DNA of 9,747 bases from Synechococcus sp. MED650 (GTDB lineage: Bacteria > Cyanobacteriota > Cyanobacteriia > PCC-6307 > Cyanobiaceae): contig NZHI01000015.1 of assembly GCA_002691345.1 (NCBI GenBank), positions 2,716 to 12,462 of the forward strand, given 5' to 3'. Numbering within the stretch: the first letter of the stretch is position 1; every line of letters starts with the position of its first letter. The position numbers and the translations under genes are program-made. Below are positions 1-7,864 of the stretch, piece after piece. The notes under the pieces were generated by a model. It had not been told where the DNA came from and did not search any database. It saw only the letters and a program-made list of their open reading frames with translations.

Positions 1-389
1 GTCGCAATCGACTCCAACCGCCGAATCAGGGCCTGATCCAAACCACGGCCATAGCCCTGATAAGCCAGGGTTGAGCCCACATAGCGATCGCTGATCACCC
101 AATCTCCCCGCTCCAGAGCAGGCCGAATCAACGTCTCCACGTGTTGGGCCCGATCAGCGGCGTACAACAGCAGCTCCGTTGTCACCGCCGGTGCGGCGTC
201 ATCAGCCGTATGCAAGAGCAATTCGCGGATCGACGTTCCGAGAGCTGTGCCCCCAGGCTCACGGGTGCAGATCAGGGAGACCCCGGGAGGCATCAAACCA
301 CTGTCTGGCAACCATGTTCTGAGGTTCTGCAGCTGAGTGGTCTTGCCGCAGCCATCAATCCCTTCAAGAACAAGAAAGCGCCCGCTCAT
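1..389 (-). CDS. tmk: Thymidylate kinase (dTMP kinase), 3' end outside the window
   Basis: It phosphorylates dTMP to dTDP with ATP, an essential cytoplasmic step in making dTTP. The first 129 residues are visible; the C-terminal part (the family is usually about 200-215 residues) lies beyond position 1. Seen directly: a P-loop at residues 9-18 ([10 protein letters not shown]), the TMP-binding REPGGT at 43-48, a DRY motif at 101-103 and a lid segment QGYGRG at 111-116. These in order are diagnostic of the family. The ATG (389-387) overlaps the TGA of the upstream copper ATPase in an ATGA arrangement, which suggests translational coupling; there is no strong ribosome site of its own. No promoter is visible, so transcription probably comes through the ATPase gene. 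The reading frame is intact as far as it can be read. Confidence 0.95.
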   Translation of the reverse strand, partial: MSGRFLVLEGIDGCGKTTQLQNLRTWLPDSGLMPPGVSLICTREPGGTALGTSIRELLLHTADDAAPAVTTELLLYAADRAQHVETLIRPALERGDWVISDRYVGSTLAYQGYGRGLDQALIRRLESIA

Positions 390-2704
390 GCCACCCGAAG
401 CGCGAGTGCATTGAGCACCACGGTGATCGAACTGAGGGCCATGAGCAGTGCTGCCAAAGGTGGCGACAGCAATACACCCTGGCCTGGAAGCAGAAGGCCG
501 GCAGCGATTGGAAGCGCGATGAGGTTGTATCCGAAGGCCCAGAACAGGTTCTGGCGCACCTTCGCCAGGGTGCGGCGTGCCAGAGCCAACGCTTCTGGAA
601 GATTGTCGAGGCGATCACCCAGCAGAACCATCCCGGCAGTGTCCTGAGCAATCTGGGTGCCCGTGCCGATGGCGATGCCGAGGTCGGCGGCTGCCAGGGC
701 CGGCGCATCGTTGATGCCGTCCCCCACCATCGCCACGCAATCCCCTTGGCGCAGCTGCTCAAGGCGCTGCAGTTTCTGCTCAGGCAGCATCTGCCACCCG
801 AGCTCAACCTCCCGGAAGCCAAGCCGTTCGCCGAGCCGCCGCACCGCTATTTCCCGATCACCGCTGAACAGGGACAGCACCAGACCAGCGCCGCGCAATC
901 GGTTGAGAGAGGACTCCACATCAGGGCGCAACTGATCTTCGATCTGCACCAGACCAAGCAAGGTCTGATCCATGGCCACGGCCACAACAGAGCCCTCCGC
1001 CACCGCCAACCAGGCTTGCTGCTGTTCCGTGAGAGGAATGCCCTCAGCGATGAGCCAATCGATCTTGCCGACACGGATCAGCTCAGGGCATCCCTTCATT
1101 CGCCCCGCAAGTCCCTGGCCAGCCAGCGTGCGCACCTCTTCGGAAGCCTCCAACGGCAACCCACGGCGCTGGGCCTCCTGAAGCAGGGCATAGGCCAAGG
1201 GATGACGGCTGTTCTGCTCGAGGCTTGCCGCCAACTGCAGCAGACGTTCAGGATCATCACCACAGACCTCGGTCACAAGAGGGCGACCAATCGTGAGGGT
1301 TCCGGTTTTATCGAAGACCACCCGATCCAGGCCGGCGGCTGTCTCGAGCACATCCCCGCCGCGGAACAACCATCCACGACGGGCCGCAAGGCCCGTCGCC
1401 ACTGTGATCACCGTCGGAGTTGCCAAGCCAAGAGCACAGGGGCAGGCCACCACCAACACCGCAATCGCCAACTGCAAAGCGAGACCCACCGGGGTCGTAG
1501 CGCCACTCCCCAGACCGGCGTGGTGCATGGCATGGCTGTTGGGCATGGCATGGCTATTGGGCATACCAGGAGCCGATGCCTGAAGCACCTGCGGCCACTG
1601 ATCAGCTCCGATCAACCACCAGAACAAAAATGTTGTGAGGGCAAGACCGATGACCCCGTAACAGAACCGCCCAGCCACGCGATCGGCCAGGCCTTGAATC
1701 GGCGCTCGCCTGGCCTGGGCTTGTTCCACCATGCGAATGATCCGAGCAAGAGCCGTTTCGGCACCCACACGCGTGACCTCAATCACCAGGGTCGCCTCAA
1801 GGTTGAGGCTGCCTGAGGAGAGCTCCGTACCAGCCTGGGCCTGCAAAGGCAGAGGCTCACCGGTCAGGCTGGAAACGTCCACAGCTGATTCGCCGGCGAG
1901 CACCGTGCCATCCACGGGAACGCGGTCTCCTGCCAAGAGCTGCACCTGCTCACCAGGCCGCAGTGCCCCCACCCGCACCTCGCGGGTCGCACCATCGGGG
2001 AGCAGCAAATGGGCCGTATCCGGTTGCAGTTGGGCGAGCTGCTGAAGGGCCTGACCCGTGCGGAAGCGGGCCCGTTCCTCCAGAAAGCGCCCCAGCAGCA
2101 CGAAACCCAACAGCATCACGGGTTCGTTGAAGAAGCAGGGCCAGCCCACTTGGGGCCAGATCAGAGCCACAACACTGGCGATGTAGGCACTGCCAACCCC
2201 GAGCCCAACCAGCGAATCCATGCTGGGGGCCCCAGCGCGAGCAGCAGCGACACCACCGACCAAGATGGGGCGGCCGGGCCCGATCAGCGCAACAGTGGCC
2301 AGAGCGGCATGAAAGGGAAGACTGCCGATCAGGGGGAGCGCGAGGTGACCGGCCTCACTGAGGTGGCCCAACACCGACAGCAGCAGTAACACCAGGGCCA
2401 CCATCAGCTGACGCCACTGGCGCCACCAGCCCGGCGCAGGAGCGCCCGCAGCAGAACTGCCGCCGAATTGATCAGCTAAATCCCGTTGACGCGCTGGAAA
2501 GCCCCGATCTGCCAAGGCGGCTAAAACCGCATCCACGTCACCCTCAGCTTCTGCCAGATCAAGCCAGGCGGCCCGGCTCACCAGGTTCACATCGGCACGC
2601 CGCACCCCAGGCTGATCCAGCAGTGTGGTTTCGACGGCGCGGACGCAGCCACCGCATTTCATCCCTTCCACATCCAGGACGACGGTCTGAACCGCTGGGC
2701 TCAC
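386..2704 (-). CDS. Copper-transporting P1B-type ATPase (CtaA/PacS-like)
   Basis: ATP-driven copper(I) pump of the inner or thylakoid membrane, 772 residues, a full-length P1B ATPase. Seen in order: one N-terminal heavy-metal domain (about 5-70) with GMKCGGC at 14-20; hydrophobic helices near 97-112, 128-146, 163-184 and 194-207; actuator motif TGEP at 281-284; helices near 348-366 and 407-427, the latter with the metal-site CPC at 421-423; phosphorylation motif DKTGT at 465-469; the P1B-specific HP at 501-502; GDGINDAP at 661-668; and two last helices carrying YN (726-727) and an M-x2-SS motif (756-760). CPC with YN and MxxSS is the Cu(I) signature. Cyanobacteria use CtaA (import at the plasma membrane) and PacS (thylakoid) to supply plastocyanin; the sequence does not say which this is, so no symbol is given. 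The start is a GTG with no clear ribosome site. A His/Met-rich repeat (381-395) lies in the loop before the CPC helix. It is followed by tmk with a 4-bp overlap. Confidence 0.93.
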   Translation of the reverse strand: MSPAVQTVVLDVEGMKCGGCVRAVETTLLDQPGVRRADVNLVSRAAWLDLAEAEGDVDAVLAALADRGFPARQRDLADQFGGSSAAGAPAPGWWRQWRQLMVALVLLLLSVLGHLSEAGHLALPLIGSLPFHAALATVALIGPGRPILVGGVAAARAGAPSMDSLVGLGVGSAYIASVVALIWPQVGWPCFFNEPVMLLGFVLLGRFLEERARFRTGQALQQLAQLQPDTAHLLLPDGATREVRVGALRPGEQVQLLAGDRVPVDGTVLAGESAVDVSSLTGEPLPLQAQAGTELSSGSLNLEATLVIEVTRVGAETALARIIRMVEQAQARRAPIQGLADRVAGRFCYGVIGLALTTFLFWWLIGADQWPQVLQASAPGMPNSHAMPNSHAMHHAGLGSGATTPVGLALQLAIAVLVVACPCALGLATPTVITVATGLAARRGWLFRGGDVLETAAGLDRVVFDKTGTLTIGRPLVTEVCGDDPERLLQLAASLEQNSRHPLAYALLQEAQRRGLPLEASEEVRTLAGQGLAGRMKGCPELIRVGKIDWLIAEGIPLTEQQQAWLAVAEGSVVAVAMDQTLLGLVQIEDQLRPDVESSLNRLRGAGLVLSLFSGDREIAVRRLGERLGFREVELGWQMLPEQKLQRLEQLRQGDCVAMVGDGINDAPALAAADLGIAIGTGTQIAQDTAGMVLLGDRLDNLPEALALARRTLAKVRQNLFWAFGYNLIALPIAAGLLLPGQGVLLSPPLAALLMALSSITVVLNALALRVA
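1526..1561. repeat. Two tandem 18-bp units inside the copper ATPase gene
   Basis: Two adjacent 18-bp units, 1526-1543 and 1544-1561, differ at a single base (G or A at unit position 13); the first three bases of a third unit follow at 1562-1564. On the coding (minus) strand they encode MPNSHA twice, followed by MHH, giving a local Met/His-rich stretch. The repeat keeps the frame. It looks like a recent slippage duplication within a surface loop. Confidence 0.9.
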
Positions 2705-2779
2705 GGGCGTTTGATCGTTAAGACCAGGCTAGGTCGGGCCGCATCCCCGTCAGGATGGGGGACCGTTCGCTGGTCCTCC
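2705..2779. promoter_or_regulatory. Divergent control region between copper ATPase and ycf3
   Basis: These 75 bp separate the GTG of the copper ATPase (minus) from the GTG of ycf3 (plus), so promoters of both genes should lie here or just inside the coding ends. I see no convincing -35/-10 pair on either strand and no Shine-Dalgarno match near either start. A small inverted repeat (CATCC at 2742-2746 and GGATG at 2753-2757, loop 6) is too weak to call. The assignment rests on gene orientation only. Confidence 0.45.
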
Positions 2780-3301
2780 GTGCCCCGCAGCAACCGCAAC
2801 GACAACTTCATCGACAAGAGCTTCACGGTGATGGCGGACCTGATCGTCAAGCTGCTGCCGATCAACCCCCGCTCCAAGGAGGCCTATGTCTATTACCGGG
2901 ATGGGCTGTCCGCCCAGAACGACGGCGACTACGCCGAAGCACTGGAGAACTATGAGGAAGCCCTGAAGCTGGAGGACAACCCCACGGACCGTGGCGAAAC
3001 CCTCAAGAACATGGCGATCATCTACATGTCCAATGGCGAAGAGGAACGGGCGATCGAGACCTACCGAACCTCGCTGGACGAAAACCCGAAGCAGCCCTCT
3101 TGCCTGAAAAACATGGGGCTGATCTTTGAAAAATGGGGACGGATTGCGGAAGAGGACGGACGGCAGGACGACGCCGACCGCTGGTTTGATCAGGCTGCCG
3201 AGGCCTGGACCCAGGCGGTTCGCCTCAATCCCGGTGGTTACCTCGACATCGAAAACTGGCTCAAGTCCACGGGCCGCAGCAACGTCGACGTCTACTTCTG
3301 A
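2780..3301 (+). CDS. ycf3: Photosystem I assembly protein Ycf3 (TPR protein)
   Basis: Chaperone-like factor needed to assemble the photosystem I core at the thylakoid membrane, found in cyanobacteria and plastids. The 173-residue product begins with the family-typical [14 protein letters not shown] and has three tetratricopeptide repeats, roughly residues 35-68, 72-105 and 107-153, the last with an insertion; [15 protein letters not shown] (54-68) is a clear TPR helix pair end. I chose GTG 2780 because it gives the usual length and conserved N-terminus; an in-frame TTG at 2711 would add 23 residues that do not resemble the family. There is no good Shine-Dalgarno. It diverges from the copper ATPase and its last 10 bp overlap the 3' end of radA on the other strand. 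Identity is secure; the start is likely. Confidence 0.96.
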   Translation: MPRSNRNDNFIDKSFTVMADLIVKLLPINPRSKEAYVYYRDGLSAQNDGDYAEALENYEEALKLEDNPTDRGETLKNMAIIYMSNGEEERAIETYRTSLDENPKQPSCLKNMGLIFEKWGRIAEEDGRQDDADRWFDQAAEAWTQAVRLNPGGYLDIENWLKSTGRSNVDVYF

Positions 3302-4686
3302 TCCGTGACGCCATCGCCGAGGGCCAACACCAGGGCCTCTGTGACGCTGTCTGCCTCCAGCAAAGCCAGATCAAGGCCCGCCGCAAGCGAGCCCAAACCG
3401 CTGCCCCGGGGCACCACGGCCCGTTGAAAACCGAGGCGGGCAGCCTCCTGAAGCCGCAGCTCCAGTTGCCCCACCGGCCTCAGCTGTCCGCCGAGACCCA
3501 GCTCACCGATCAGCACCGTGCCTGCCGGCAACGTGAGGTCTCGGAAACTGGCGACCACCGCTGCAGCCACTCCGAGATCTGCGGCCGGTTCTTCCACCTC
3601 AAGCCCCCCGGCCACAGCGAGGTAACAATCGAAGCGGGATAGCGGCAGGCCCATGTGCTTCTCGAGCACAGCAAGAATCTGATGCAGCCTGTTCGTGCCA
3701 ATGCCTGTGGCTGTGCGCCGCGGGCTGGCATAGCTGGTGACGTTCACCAGCGCCTGCAGATCCACCACAAGCGAGCGGGTGCCCTCGCAGGCCACGATCG
3801 TGGCAACCCCTGAAGCTCTGGCATCACTCAGAAAAAGCTCGCTGGGATTGTCCACCTCGACCAGTCCGCCGCTCTGCATCTCGAACAAACCCAGCTCATG
3901 GGTAGCACCGAAGCGGTTCTTCACGGCTCGCAGCAACCGGTGACTGGCGAACCGATCACCCTCGAAGGTGAGCACAGCGTCAACGAGATGCTCCAGCACT
4001 TTTGGGCCGGCCAGCATCCCCTCTTTGGTGACATGCCCAACAAGCAAGAGTGCTGTGGTCTGACGTTTGGCCAGCCGTTGCAGGGCCGCTGCACACTCCC
4101 GCACCTGCCCCACGGATCCCGGCGCACTGGTGAGGTTGGCGTCGTGCAGAGCCTGGATGCTGTCGATGATGGCCACGGCAGGGCGCAGTGCCTCCAGCTC
4201 CTCAAGCACGAGTTCCAAATCGGTTTCAGCAAGCAGCTGCAGATCGGAGGCACCACCAGCGAGTCGCTGCCAGCGCAGCTTCACCTGCTGGGCGGATTCC
4301 TCAGCACTCACATACAGCACTGAGCTTTGGCCAGCCATTGCCGACGCGCTTTGCAGGAGCAGGGTGCTCTTCCCGATTCCGGGATCTCCCCCCACGAGCA
4401 CCAAGGACCCCGGCACTAGCCCCCCGCCGAGCACCCGATCAAATTCTTTGGAGCCAGTGGCCATCCGCTGCAAGGGCTGATCCTCCAACGAGGCCATGGC
4501 GGTGGACCGCCGGGGAACCGGAGCCTGCTCAAGATCAGGAGCACTGCGCCTGCGTCGTCCGTCGGTCGACGGCTGCGACTGCTCAACCAACGAATTCCAG
4601 CTGCCGCACTCCGGACAGCGGCCAAAAAACTGTCGGGCTTTCGCCCCACAGCTCTGACAAACGAAGACGGCGGTGGTTTTGGGCAC
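3292..4686 (-). CDS. radA: DNA repair protein RadA (Sms)
   Basis: RecA-like ATPase that helps process recombination intermediates and drives branch migration; cytoplasmic. 464 residues, close to the usual 450-480. Seen in order: a four-cysteine zinc finger (C10, C13, C24, C27), a short linker of low conservation (about 35-65), Walker [11 protein letters not shown] at 99-108, Walker B-type VAIIDSIQ at 171-178, the RadA-specific KNRFG at 256-260, and a C-terminal Lon-protease-like domain from about 340 ([18 protein letters not shown] at 354-371) to the end. The start is GTG (4686-4684), which places the zinc finger at its normal distance from the N-terminus. The TAG stop lies inside the 3' end of ycf3. 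It is transcribed divergently from rpaB across an 89-bp gap. Confidence 0.96.
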   Translation of the reverse strand: MPKTTAVFVCQSCGAKARQFFGRCPECGSWNSLVEQSQPSTDGRRRRSAPDLEQAPVPRRSTAMASLEDQPLQRMATGSKEFDRVLGGGLVPGSLVLVGGDPGIGKSTLLLQSASAMAGQSSVLYVSAEESAQQVKLRWQRLAGGASDLQLLAETDLELVLEELEALRPAVAIIDSIQALHDANLTSAPGSVGQVRECAAALQRLAKRQTTALLLVGHVTKEGMLAGPKVLEHLVDAVLTFEGDRFASHRLLRAVKNRFGATHELGLFEMQSGGLVEVDNPSELFLSDARASGVATIVACEGTRSLVVDLQALVNVTSYASPRRTATGIGTNRLHQILAVLEKHMGLPLSRFDCYLAVAGGLEVEEPAADLGVAAAVVASFRDLTLPAGTVLIGELGLGGQLRPVGQLELRLQEAARLGFQRAVVPRGSGLGSLAAGLDLALLEADSVTEALVLALGDGVTDQK

Positions 4687-4775
4687 TGCGAACTGTGAAG
4701 AAAGTTGCCGTTGGATGAACAGACCTGGGGGTTTGCCACTTATTTGTGACTCCAGGTACTAAGCGCCTCGGCGTT
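4687..4775. promoter_or_regulatory. Divergent control region between radA and rpaB
   Basis: This 89-bp gap should hold the promoters of radA (minus) and of the rpaB-headed cluster (plus). On the plus strand TTGCCA (4733-4738) and TACTAA (4757-4762) sit 18 bp apart and could be a weak -35/-10 pair, followed 13 bp later by the rpaB ATG. That would leave a very short leader, so the true promoter may lie further upstream. No good -10 was found for radA. The gap also contains the direct repeat listed separately. Confidence 0.4.
4732..4750 (+). promoter_or_regulatory. Candidate OmpR-family direct repeat upstream of rpaB
   Basis: Two 8-bp half-sites, TTTGCCAC (4732-4739) and TTTGTGAC (4743-4750), match at 6 of 8 positions and repeat with an 11-bp period. 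On the minus strand they read GTCACAAA and GTGGCAAA. The published RpaB target HLR1 is a direct repeat of roughly (G/T)TTACA(T/A)(T/A) with a 10-bp period. One half-site here fits at 7 of 8 positions and the other at 6 of 8, but the spacer is 3 bp rather than 2. It overlaps the candidate -35 of rpaB. Binding is inference; chance resemblance is quite possible. Confidence 0.25.
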
Positions 4776-5522
4776 ATGACGACCACGGCTCCAACCAAGG
4801 AAACAATTCTGGTTGTCGATGACGAGGCCTCGATCCGACGGATCCTGGAAACCCGTCTCTCGATGATCGGCTACAACGTTGTCACCGCATGCGATGGCAC
4901 CGAGGCTCTCGAGCTTTTTCCGAACTGCTTACCGGATCTGGTGGTGCTCGACGTCATGATGCCGAAGCTGGATGGCTACGGCGTCTGTCAGGAACTTCGC
5001 AAGGAATCCGACGTTCCCATCGTGATGCTGACTGCACTGGGAGATGTGGCCGACCGGATCACAGGTCTGGAGCTGGGCGCCGACGACTACGTGGTGAAAC
5101 CGTTCAGCCCCAAAGAGCTCGAGGCTCGCATCCGCTGCGTGCTGCGCCGGGTTGAGAAGGAACAGGTTGCTGGCATCCCGAACTCTGGTGTGATCCAGGT
5201 CTCCGACCTGCGGATCGACACCAACAAGCGACAGGTGTTCCGCGGCGATGAGCGGATCCGACTCACCGGGATGGAATTCAGCCTGCTGGAGCTGCTGGTC
5301 GGCCGATCAGGCGAACCGTTTAACCGTGGAGAAATCCTCAAGGAAGTCTGGGGCTACACCCCAGAACGTCACGTGGACACCCGCGTGGTGGATGTCCACA
5401 TTTCCCGGCTCCGCTCCAAATTGGAGGATGATCCTGCAAACCCCGAGCTGATCCTGACGGCTCGGGGCACCGGCTACTTGTTCCAGCGCATCGTCGACTC
5501 CGTTGCCTCCGAAGGACCCTGA
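4776..5522 (+). CDS. rpaB: Response regulator RpaB (Ycf27), OmpR family
   Basis: DNA-binding response regulator that controls high-light and photosystem genes in cyanobacteria, normally with the kinase NblS, which is not in this window. 248 residues. The receiver domain (about 10-125) has the acidic pair D15-D16, phospho-acceptor D59 in LVVLDVMMPKLDG, T86 and K108 (VVKPF). A winged-helix domain of the OmpR/PhoB type follows (about 138-238), with EVWGY at 190-194, the recognition-helix segment VDVHISRLRSKLE at 205-217 and the terminal GTGYLF at 231-236. I chose ATG 4776, which gives the family's length; an in-frame GTG at 4746 would add 10 residues. It heads a same-strand cluster of lipid genes and its last 20 bp overlap the proposed plsX start. 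The receiver has cysteines at 39, 51, 71 and 121; redox control of RpaB through thioredoxin has been reported in other cyanobacteria. Confidence 0.95.
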   Translation: MTTTAPTKETILVVDDEASIRRILETRLSMIGYNVVTACDGTEALELFPNCLPDLVVLDVMMPKLDGYGVCQELRKESDVPIVMLTALGDVADRITGLELGADDYVVKPFSPKELEARIRCVLRRVEKEQVAGIPNSGVIQVSDLRIDTNKRQVFRGDERIRLTGMEFSLLELLVGRSGEPFNRGEILKEVWGYTPERHVDTRVVDVHISRLRSKLEDDPANPELILTARGTGYLFQRIVDSVASEGP

Positions 5523-6789
5523 TTCAGCCCGGAACCCCGAGTCCCGGAGCAAAACGAACCGACCCCGGGCGATCCGACGCCTGGTGATTTGGTATCGGCG
5601 TAATGCTGCCGTGACCACCATCGTTGATGGTGCAACCAGTTCCGCAACAGCAGCAGGCTCGATGGCCGGCACTGTGGCGAGCAGCGTGCTGCAACCGCTT
5701 GTGTTTGATCCGCTGCGCTGGCTGCAGGGAGGAAGCGATCCCGAGCAAATTAATGATGCTGATCGCCTCTGGGTGGCCGTGGATGGCATGGGTGGTGACT
5801 ACGCCCCCGGGCCGATCCTGGAGGGCTGCCTCGATGCCATCGAACGGCTTCCCCTGAAGATCCGCTTCGTTGGTGAAACCGACAAGGTGATGGCGGCCAC
5901 CGACGCCATGGGGCTGCGCGAGCGATTCGATGCCGCCCACAATGCGGGGCTCCTCGATCTTGTGGCTAGTGGTGCCTCGATCGGCATGAACGAGGAGGCG
6001 ACGGCGGTTCGGAGGAAACGCGACGCCAGCATCAATGTGGCCATGGACCTTGTGAAGAAGGGGGCCGCGACCGCTGTGTACTCCGCTGGAAACTCGGGTG
6101 CTGTGATGGCATCCGCGATCTTCCGACTGGGTCGGCTCAAAGGCATTGACCGACCCGCCATTGGCGCCCTGTTCCCCACGAAGGATCCAGGACAGCCCGT
6201 TTTGGTGCTGGATGTCGGCGCCAACATGGACTGCAAGCCGGCCTATCTGCACCAATTCGCCCTTCTCGGGAACATCTACAGCCGCGATGTGCTTCAGGTG
6301 AAGCGCCCTCGCATCGGACTGCTCAACATCGGGGAGGAGGAATGCAAAGGCAACGATTTGGCCTTGAAGACCCATGAACTTCTGCAGCAGGAAACTCGAC
6401 TCCACTTCGCCGGAAACTGCGAAGGGCGAGATGTGCTCTCCGGCGCATTCGATGTCGTCGTTTGTGATGGCTTCACCGGCAATGTGCTGCTGAAATTCCT
6501 GGAATCGGTCGGCAGCGTTCTGCTGGGAGTGCTGCGCGCGGAACTGCCTCGGGGGCGACGCGGAAAGGTGGGCTCCGCCTTTCTGCGCAGCAACCTCAAG
6601 CGCATCAAGAAGCGCTTGGACCACGCCGAGCACGGCGGAGCCCTTCTGCTTGGGGTGAACGGCATTTCCGTGATTGGCCATGGCAGCAGCAAGGCCCTCT
6701 CGGTGGTGAGTGCTTTGCGGATCGCCCACTCCGCCGCCAGTCATGGCGTCATGGAGGATCTGGCAACCCTGCAGCAGGGTTGTGATTGA
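5503..6789 (+). CDS. plsX: Phosphate acyltransferase PlsX, with N-terminal extension
   Basis: Converts acyl-ACP and phosphate to acyl-phosphate, the donor for the first acylation of glycerol-3-phosphate; a peripheral membrane enzyme. The core domain starts near residue 89 (WVAVDGMGGD at 90-99) and includes SAGNSGAVMAS at 194-204, LDVGANMDCKP at 236-246, NIGEEECKGND at 275-285 and GHGSSKALS at 392-400, all strong family matches. The core is about 340 residues, the usual size, so residues 1-88 are an extension. It contains a basic, hydrophobic stretch, RAIRRLVIWYRRN (22-34), then an Ala/Ser/Gly-rich segment. The frame has no ATG here: TTG 5503 keeps the whole basic stretch, GTG 5584 cuts it, and GTG 5611 (392 residues) removes it. 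From memory, Prochlorococcus PlsX also keeps a similar stretch, which favours 5503, but no ribosome site supports it. It overlaps rpaB by 20 bp and precedes fabH by 27 bp. Confidence 0.93.
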   Translation: MPPKDPDSARNPESRSKTNRPRAIRRLVIWYRRNAAVTTIVDGATSSATAAGSMAGTVASSVLQPLVFDPLRWLQGGSDPEQINDADRLWVAVDGMGGDYAPGPILEGCLDAIERLPLKIRFVGETDKVMAATDAMGLRERFDAAHNAGLLDLVASGASIGMNEEATAVRRKRDASINVAMDLVKKGAATAVYSAGNSGAVMASAIFRLGRLKGIDRPAIGALFPTKDPGQPVLVLDVGANMDCKPAYLHQFALLGNIYSRDVLQVKRPRIGLLNIGEEECKGNDLALKTHELLQQETRLHFAGNCEGRDVLSGAFDVVVCDGFTGNVLLKFLESVGSVLLGVLRAELPRGRRGKVGSAFLRSNLKRIKKRLDHAEHGGALLLGVNGISVIGHGSSKALSVVSALRIAHSAASHGVMEDLATLQQGCD

Positions 6790-6803
6790 CTGACGCCACT
6801 TTC

Positions 6804-6809
6804 GGAAAG
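6804..6809 (+). promoter_or_regulatory. Shine-Dalgarno-like site for fabH
   Basis: GGAAAG lies 7 bp before the TTG proposed as the fabH start, in the 27-bp gap after plsX. It is the best ribosome-site match seen for any gene in the window and supports the TTG start, since the frame has no ATG near the start of the domain. Confidence 0.45.
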
Positions 6810-6816
6810 CACTGTC

Positions 6817-7836
6817 TTGGCCGAGTCCCTCACCAGAACGAGCGGTGTGGTGCTCCGAGGTTGCGGAAGTGCCACACCCAACCGCTCCATCAGCAATGAG
6901 GACCTCGGGCAACGGGTGGAGACCAGCGATTCGTGGATCCGCAGCCGCACCGGCATTGCAGCGCGAAAGGTGGTCGGAGCTGATGAATCCCTGGCCGAGC
7001 TCAGTGCTCAGGCAGCAGAACGTGCCCTCCAGATGGCCGGCTGGTCTGCCGACAGCCTCGATTTGATCCTGCTGGCGACATCAACCCCGGATGATCTGTT
7101 CGGTTCAGCTCCCCGACTGCAAGCCCGTCTCGGCGCAACCAACGCCGTGGCCTTTGATCTCACCGCAGCCTGCAGCGGATTCCTCTTCGCCTTGGTGACG
7201 GCTGCTCAGTACCTCCGCACCGGTGCCATGGCACGCATTCTGGTGGTCGGTGCCGACCAACTCAGTCGCTGGGTGAACTGGGACGACCGCCGCTCCTGCG
7301 TGCTGTTCGGAGATGCCGCTGGCGCATTGGTGATGGAAGCCTCCACCGATGGCCGGGATGACCTGGAGGGATTTCTGCTGCGTTCAGATGGCAGCCGCGG
7401 TGAAGTGCTTCAGCTGCCACAGGTGAGTGAGCGCAATCCGCTCGTGGGCGACAGCACGCATCAATGCGGTGGCTTCCTTCCCATTCAGATGAACGGCCAA
7501 GAGGTGTACAAATTCGCGGTGCGCGAAGTGCCTGCGATCCTCACCGAACTCCTCCAAGAGACCGGGACAAAGGCAAACGATTTGAACTGGCTGCTGCTCC
7601 ATCAGGCCAATCAACGCATTCTCGATGCCGTTGCTGAGCGCCTGTCGGTTTCAAGCGACAGGGTTCTCAGCAACCTTGCCCATTACGGCAACACCTCTGC
7701 GGCCACCATCCCGGTGATGCTGGATGAAGCGGTGCGGGATGGCCGGATCGAGGCGGGGCATCGAATTGCCAGCAGCGGTTTCGGAGCTGGGCTTAGCTGG
7801 GGAGCGGCGCTCCTGCGCTGGAGCGGGCCCGCCTAA
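6817..7836 (+). CDS. fabH: 3-oxoacyl-ACP synthase III (FabH)
   Basis: Starts fatty-acid synthesis by condensing acetyl-CoA with malonyl-ACP (type II system, cytoplasmic). 339 residues, normal for the family. The catalytic triad is complete: C119 in DLTAACSGF (114-122), H262 in LLLHQANQRI (259-268) and N292 in HYGNTSA (289-295). Other family marks are the N-terminal SDSWIRSRTGI (37-47), LFGDAAGALV (163-172) and the terminal GFGAGLSWGA (321-330). The start is TTG 6817 with a GGAAAG site 7 bp upstream. It sits between plsX and fabD with gaps of 27 and 28 bp, too short for an obvious promoter, so all three are probably one transcript. FabD supplies the malonyl-ACP that this enzyme uses. Confidence 0.96.
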   Translation: MAESLTRTSGVVLRGCGSATPNRSISNEDLGQRVETSDSWIRSRTGIAARKVVGADESLAELSAQAAERALQMAGWSADSLDLILLATSTPDDLFGSAPRLQARLGATNAVAFDLTAACSGFLFALVTAAQYLRTGAMARILVVGADQLSRWVNWDDRRSCVLFGDAAGALVMEASTDGRDDLEGFLLRSDGSRGEVLQLPQVSERNPLVGDSTHQCGGFLPIQMNGQEVYKFAVREVPAILTELLQETGTKANDLNWLLLHQANQRILDAVAERLSVSSDRVLSNLAHYGNTSAATIPVMLDEAVRDGRIEAGHRIASSGFGAGLSWGAALLRWSGPA

Positions 7837-7864
7837 TCTCCGGCACGGTCTGCGCAACACAGCA

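Noticed and set aside
746..1816. Long open frame of 356 codons on the plus strand opposite the copper ATPase
   Set aside because: Composition is rich in Arg, His, Gln and Ser with no domain; it is the reverse-strand shadow of a GC-rich gene with clear P-type ATPase motifs.
2742..2757. Small inverted repeat (CATCC/GGATG, loop 6) between the copper ATPase and ycf3
   Set aside because: A 5-bp stem in GC-rich DNA is expected by chance; there is no U-tract for a terminator and it matches no operator I know.
2711..2779. Upstream TTG as the start of ycf3
   Set aside because: The extra 23 residues do not resemble Ycf3, while GTG 2780 gives the typical 173-residue protein.
4746..4775. GTG 4746 as the start of rpaB
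   Set aside because: It would add 10 residues absent from the usual RpaB N-terminus and would lie within the candidate promoter; ATG 4776 fits the family.
5524..6912. Open frame of 462 codons on the minus strand opposite plsX and the fabH start
   Set aside because: It shows no recognisable motif, spans two genes with secure identity, and long antisense frames are expected at this GC content.
7724..7864. Upstream ATG as the start of fabD
   Set aside because: The added residues lie inside fabH, and FabD normally begins just before FPGQGSQ, as it does from ATG 7865.
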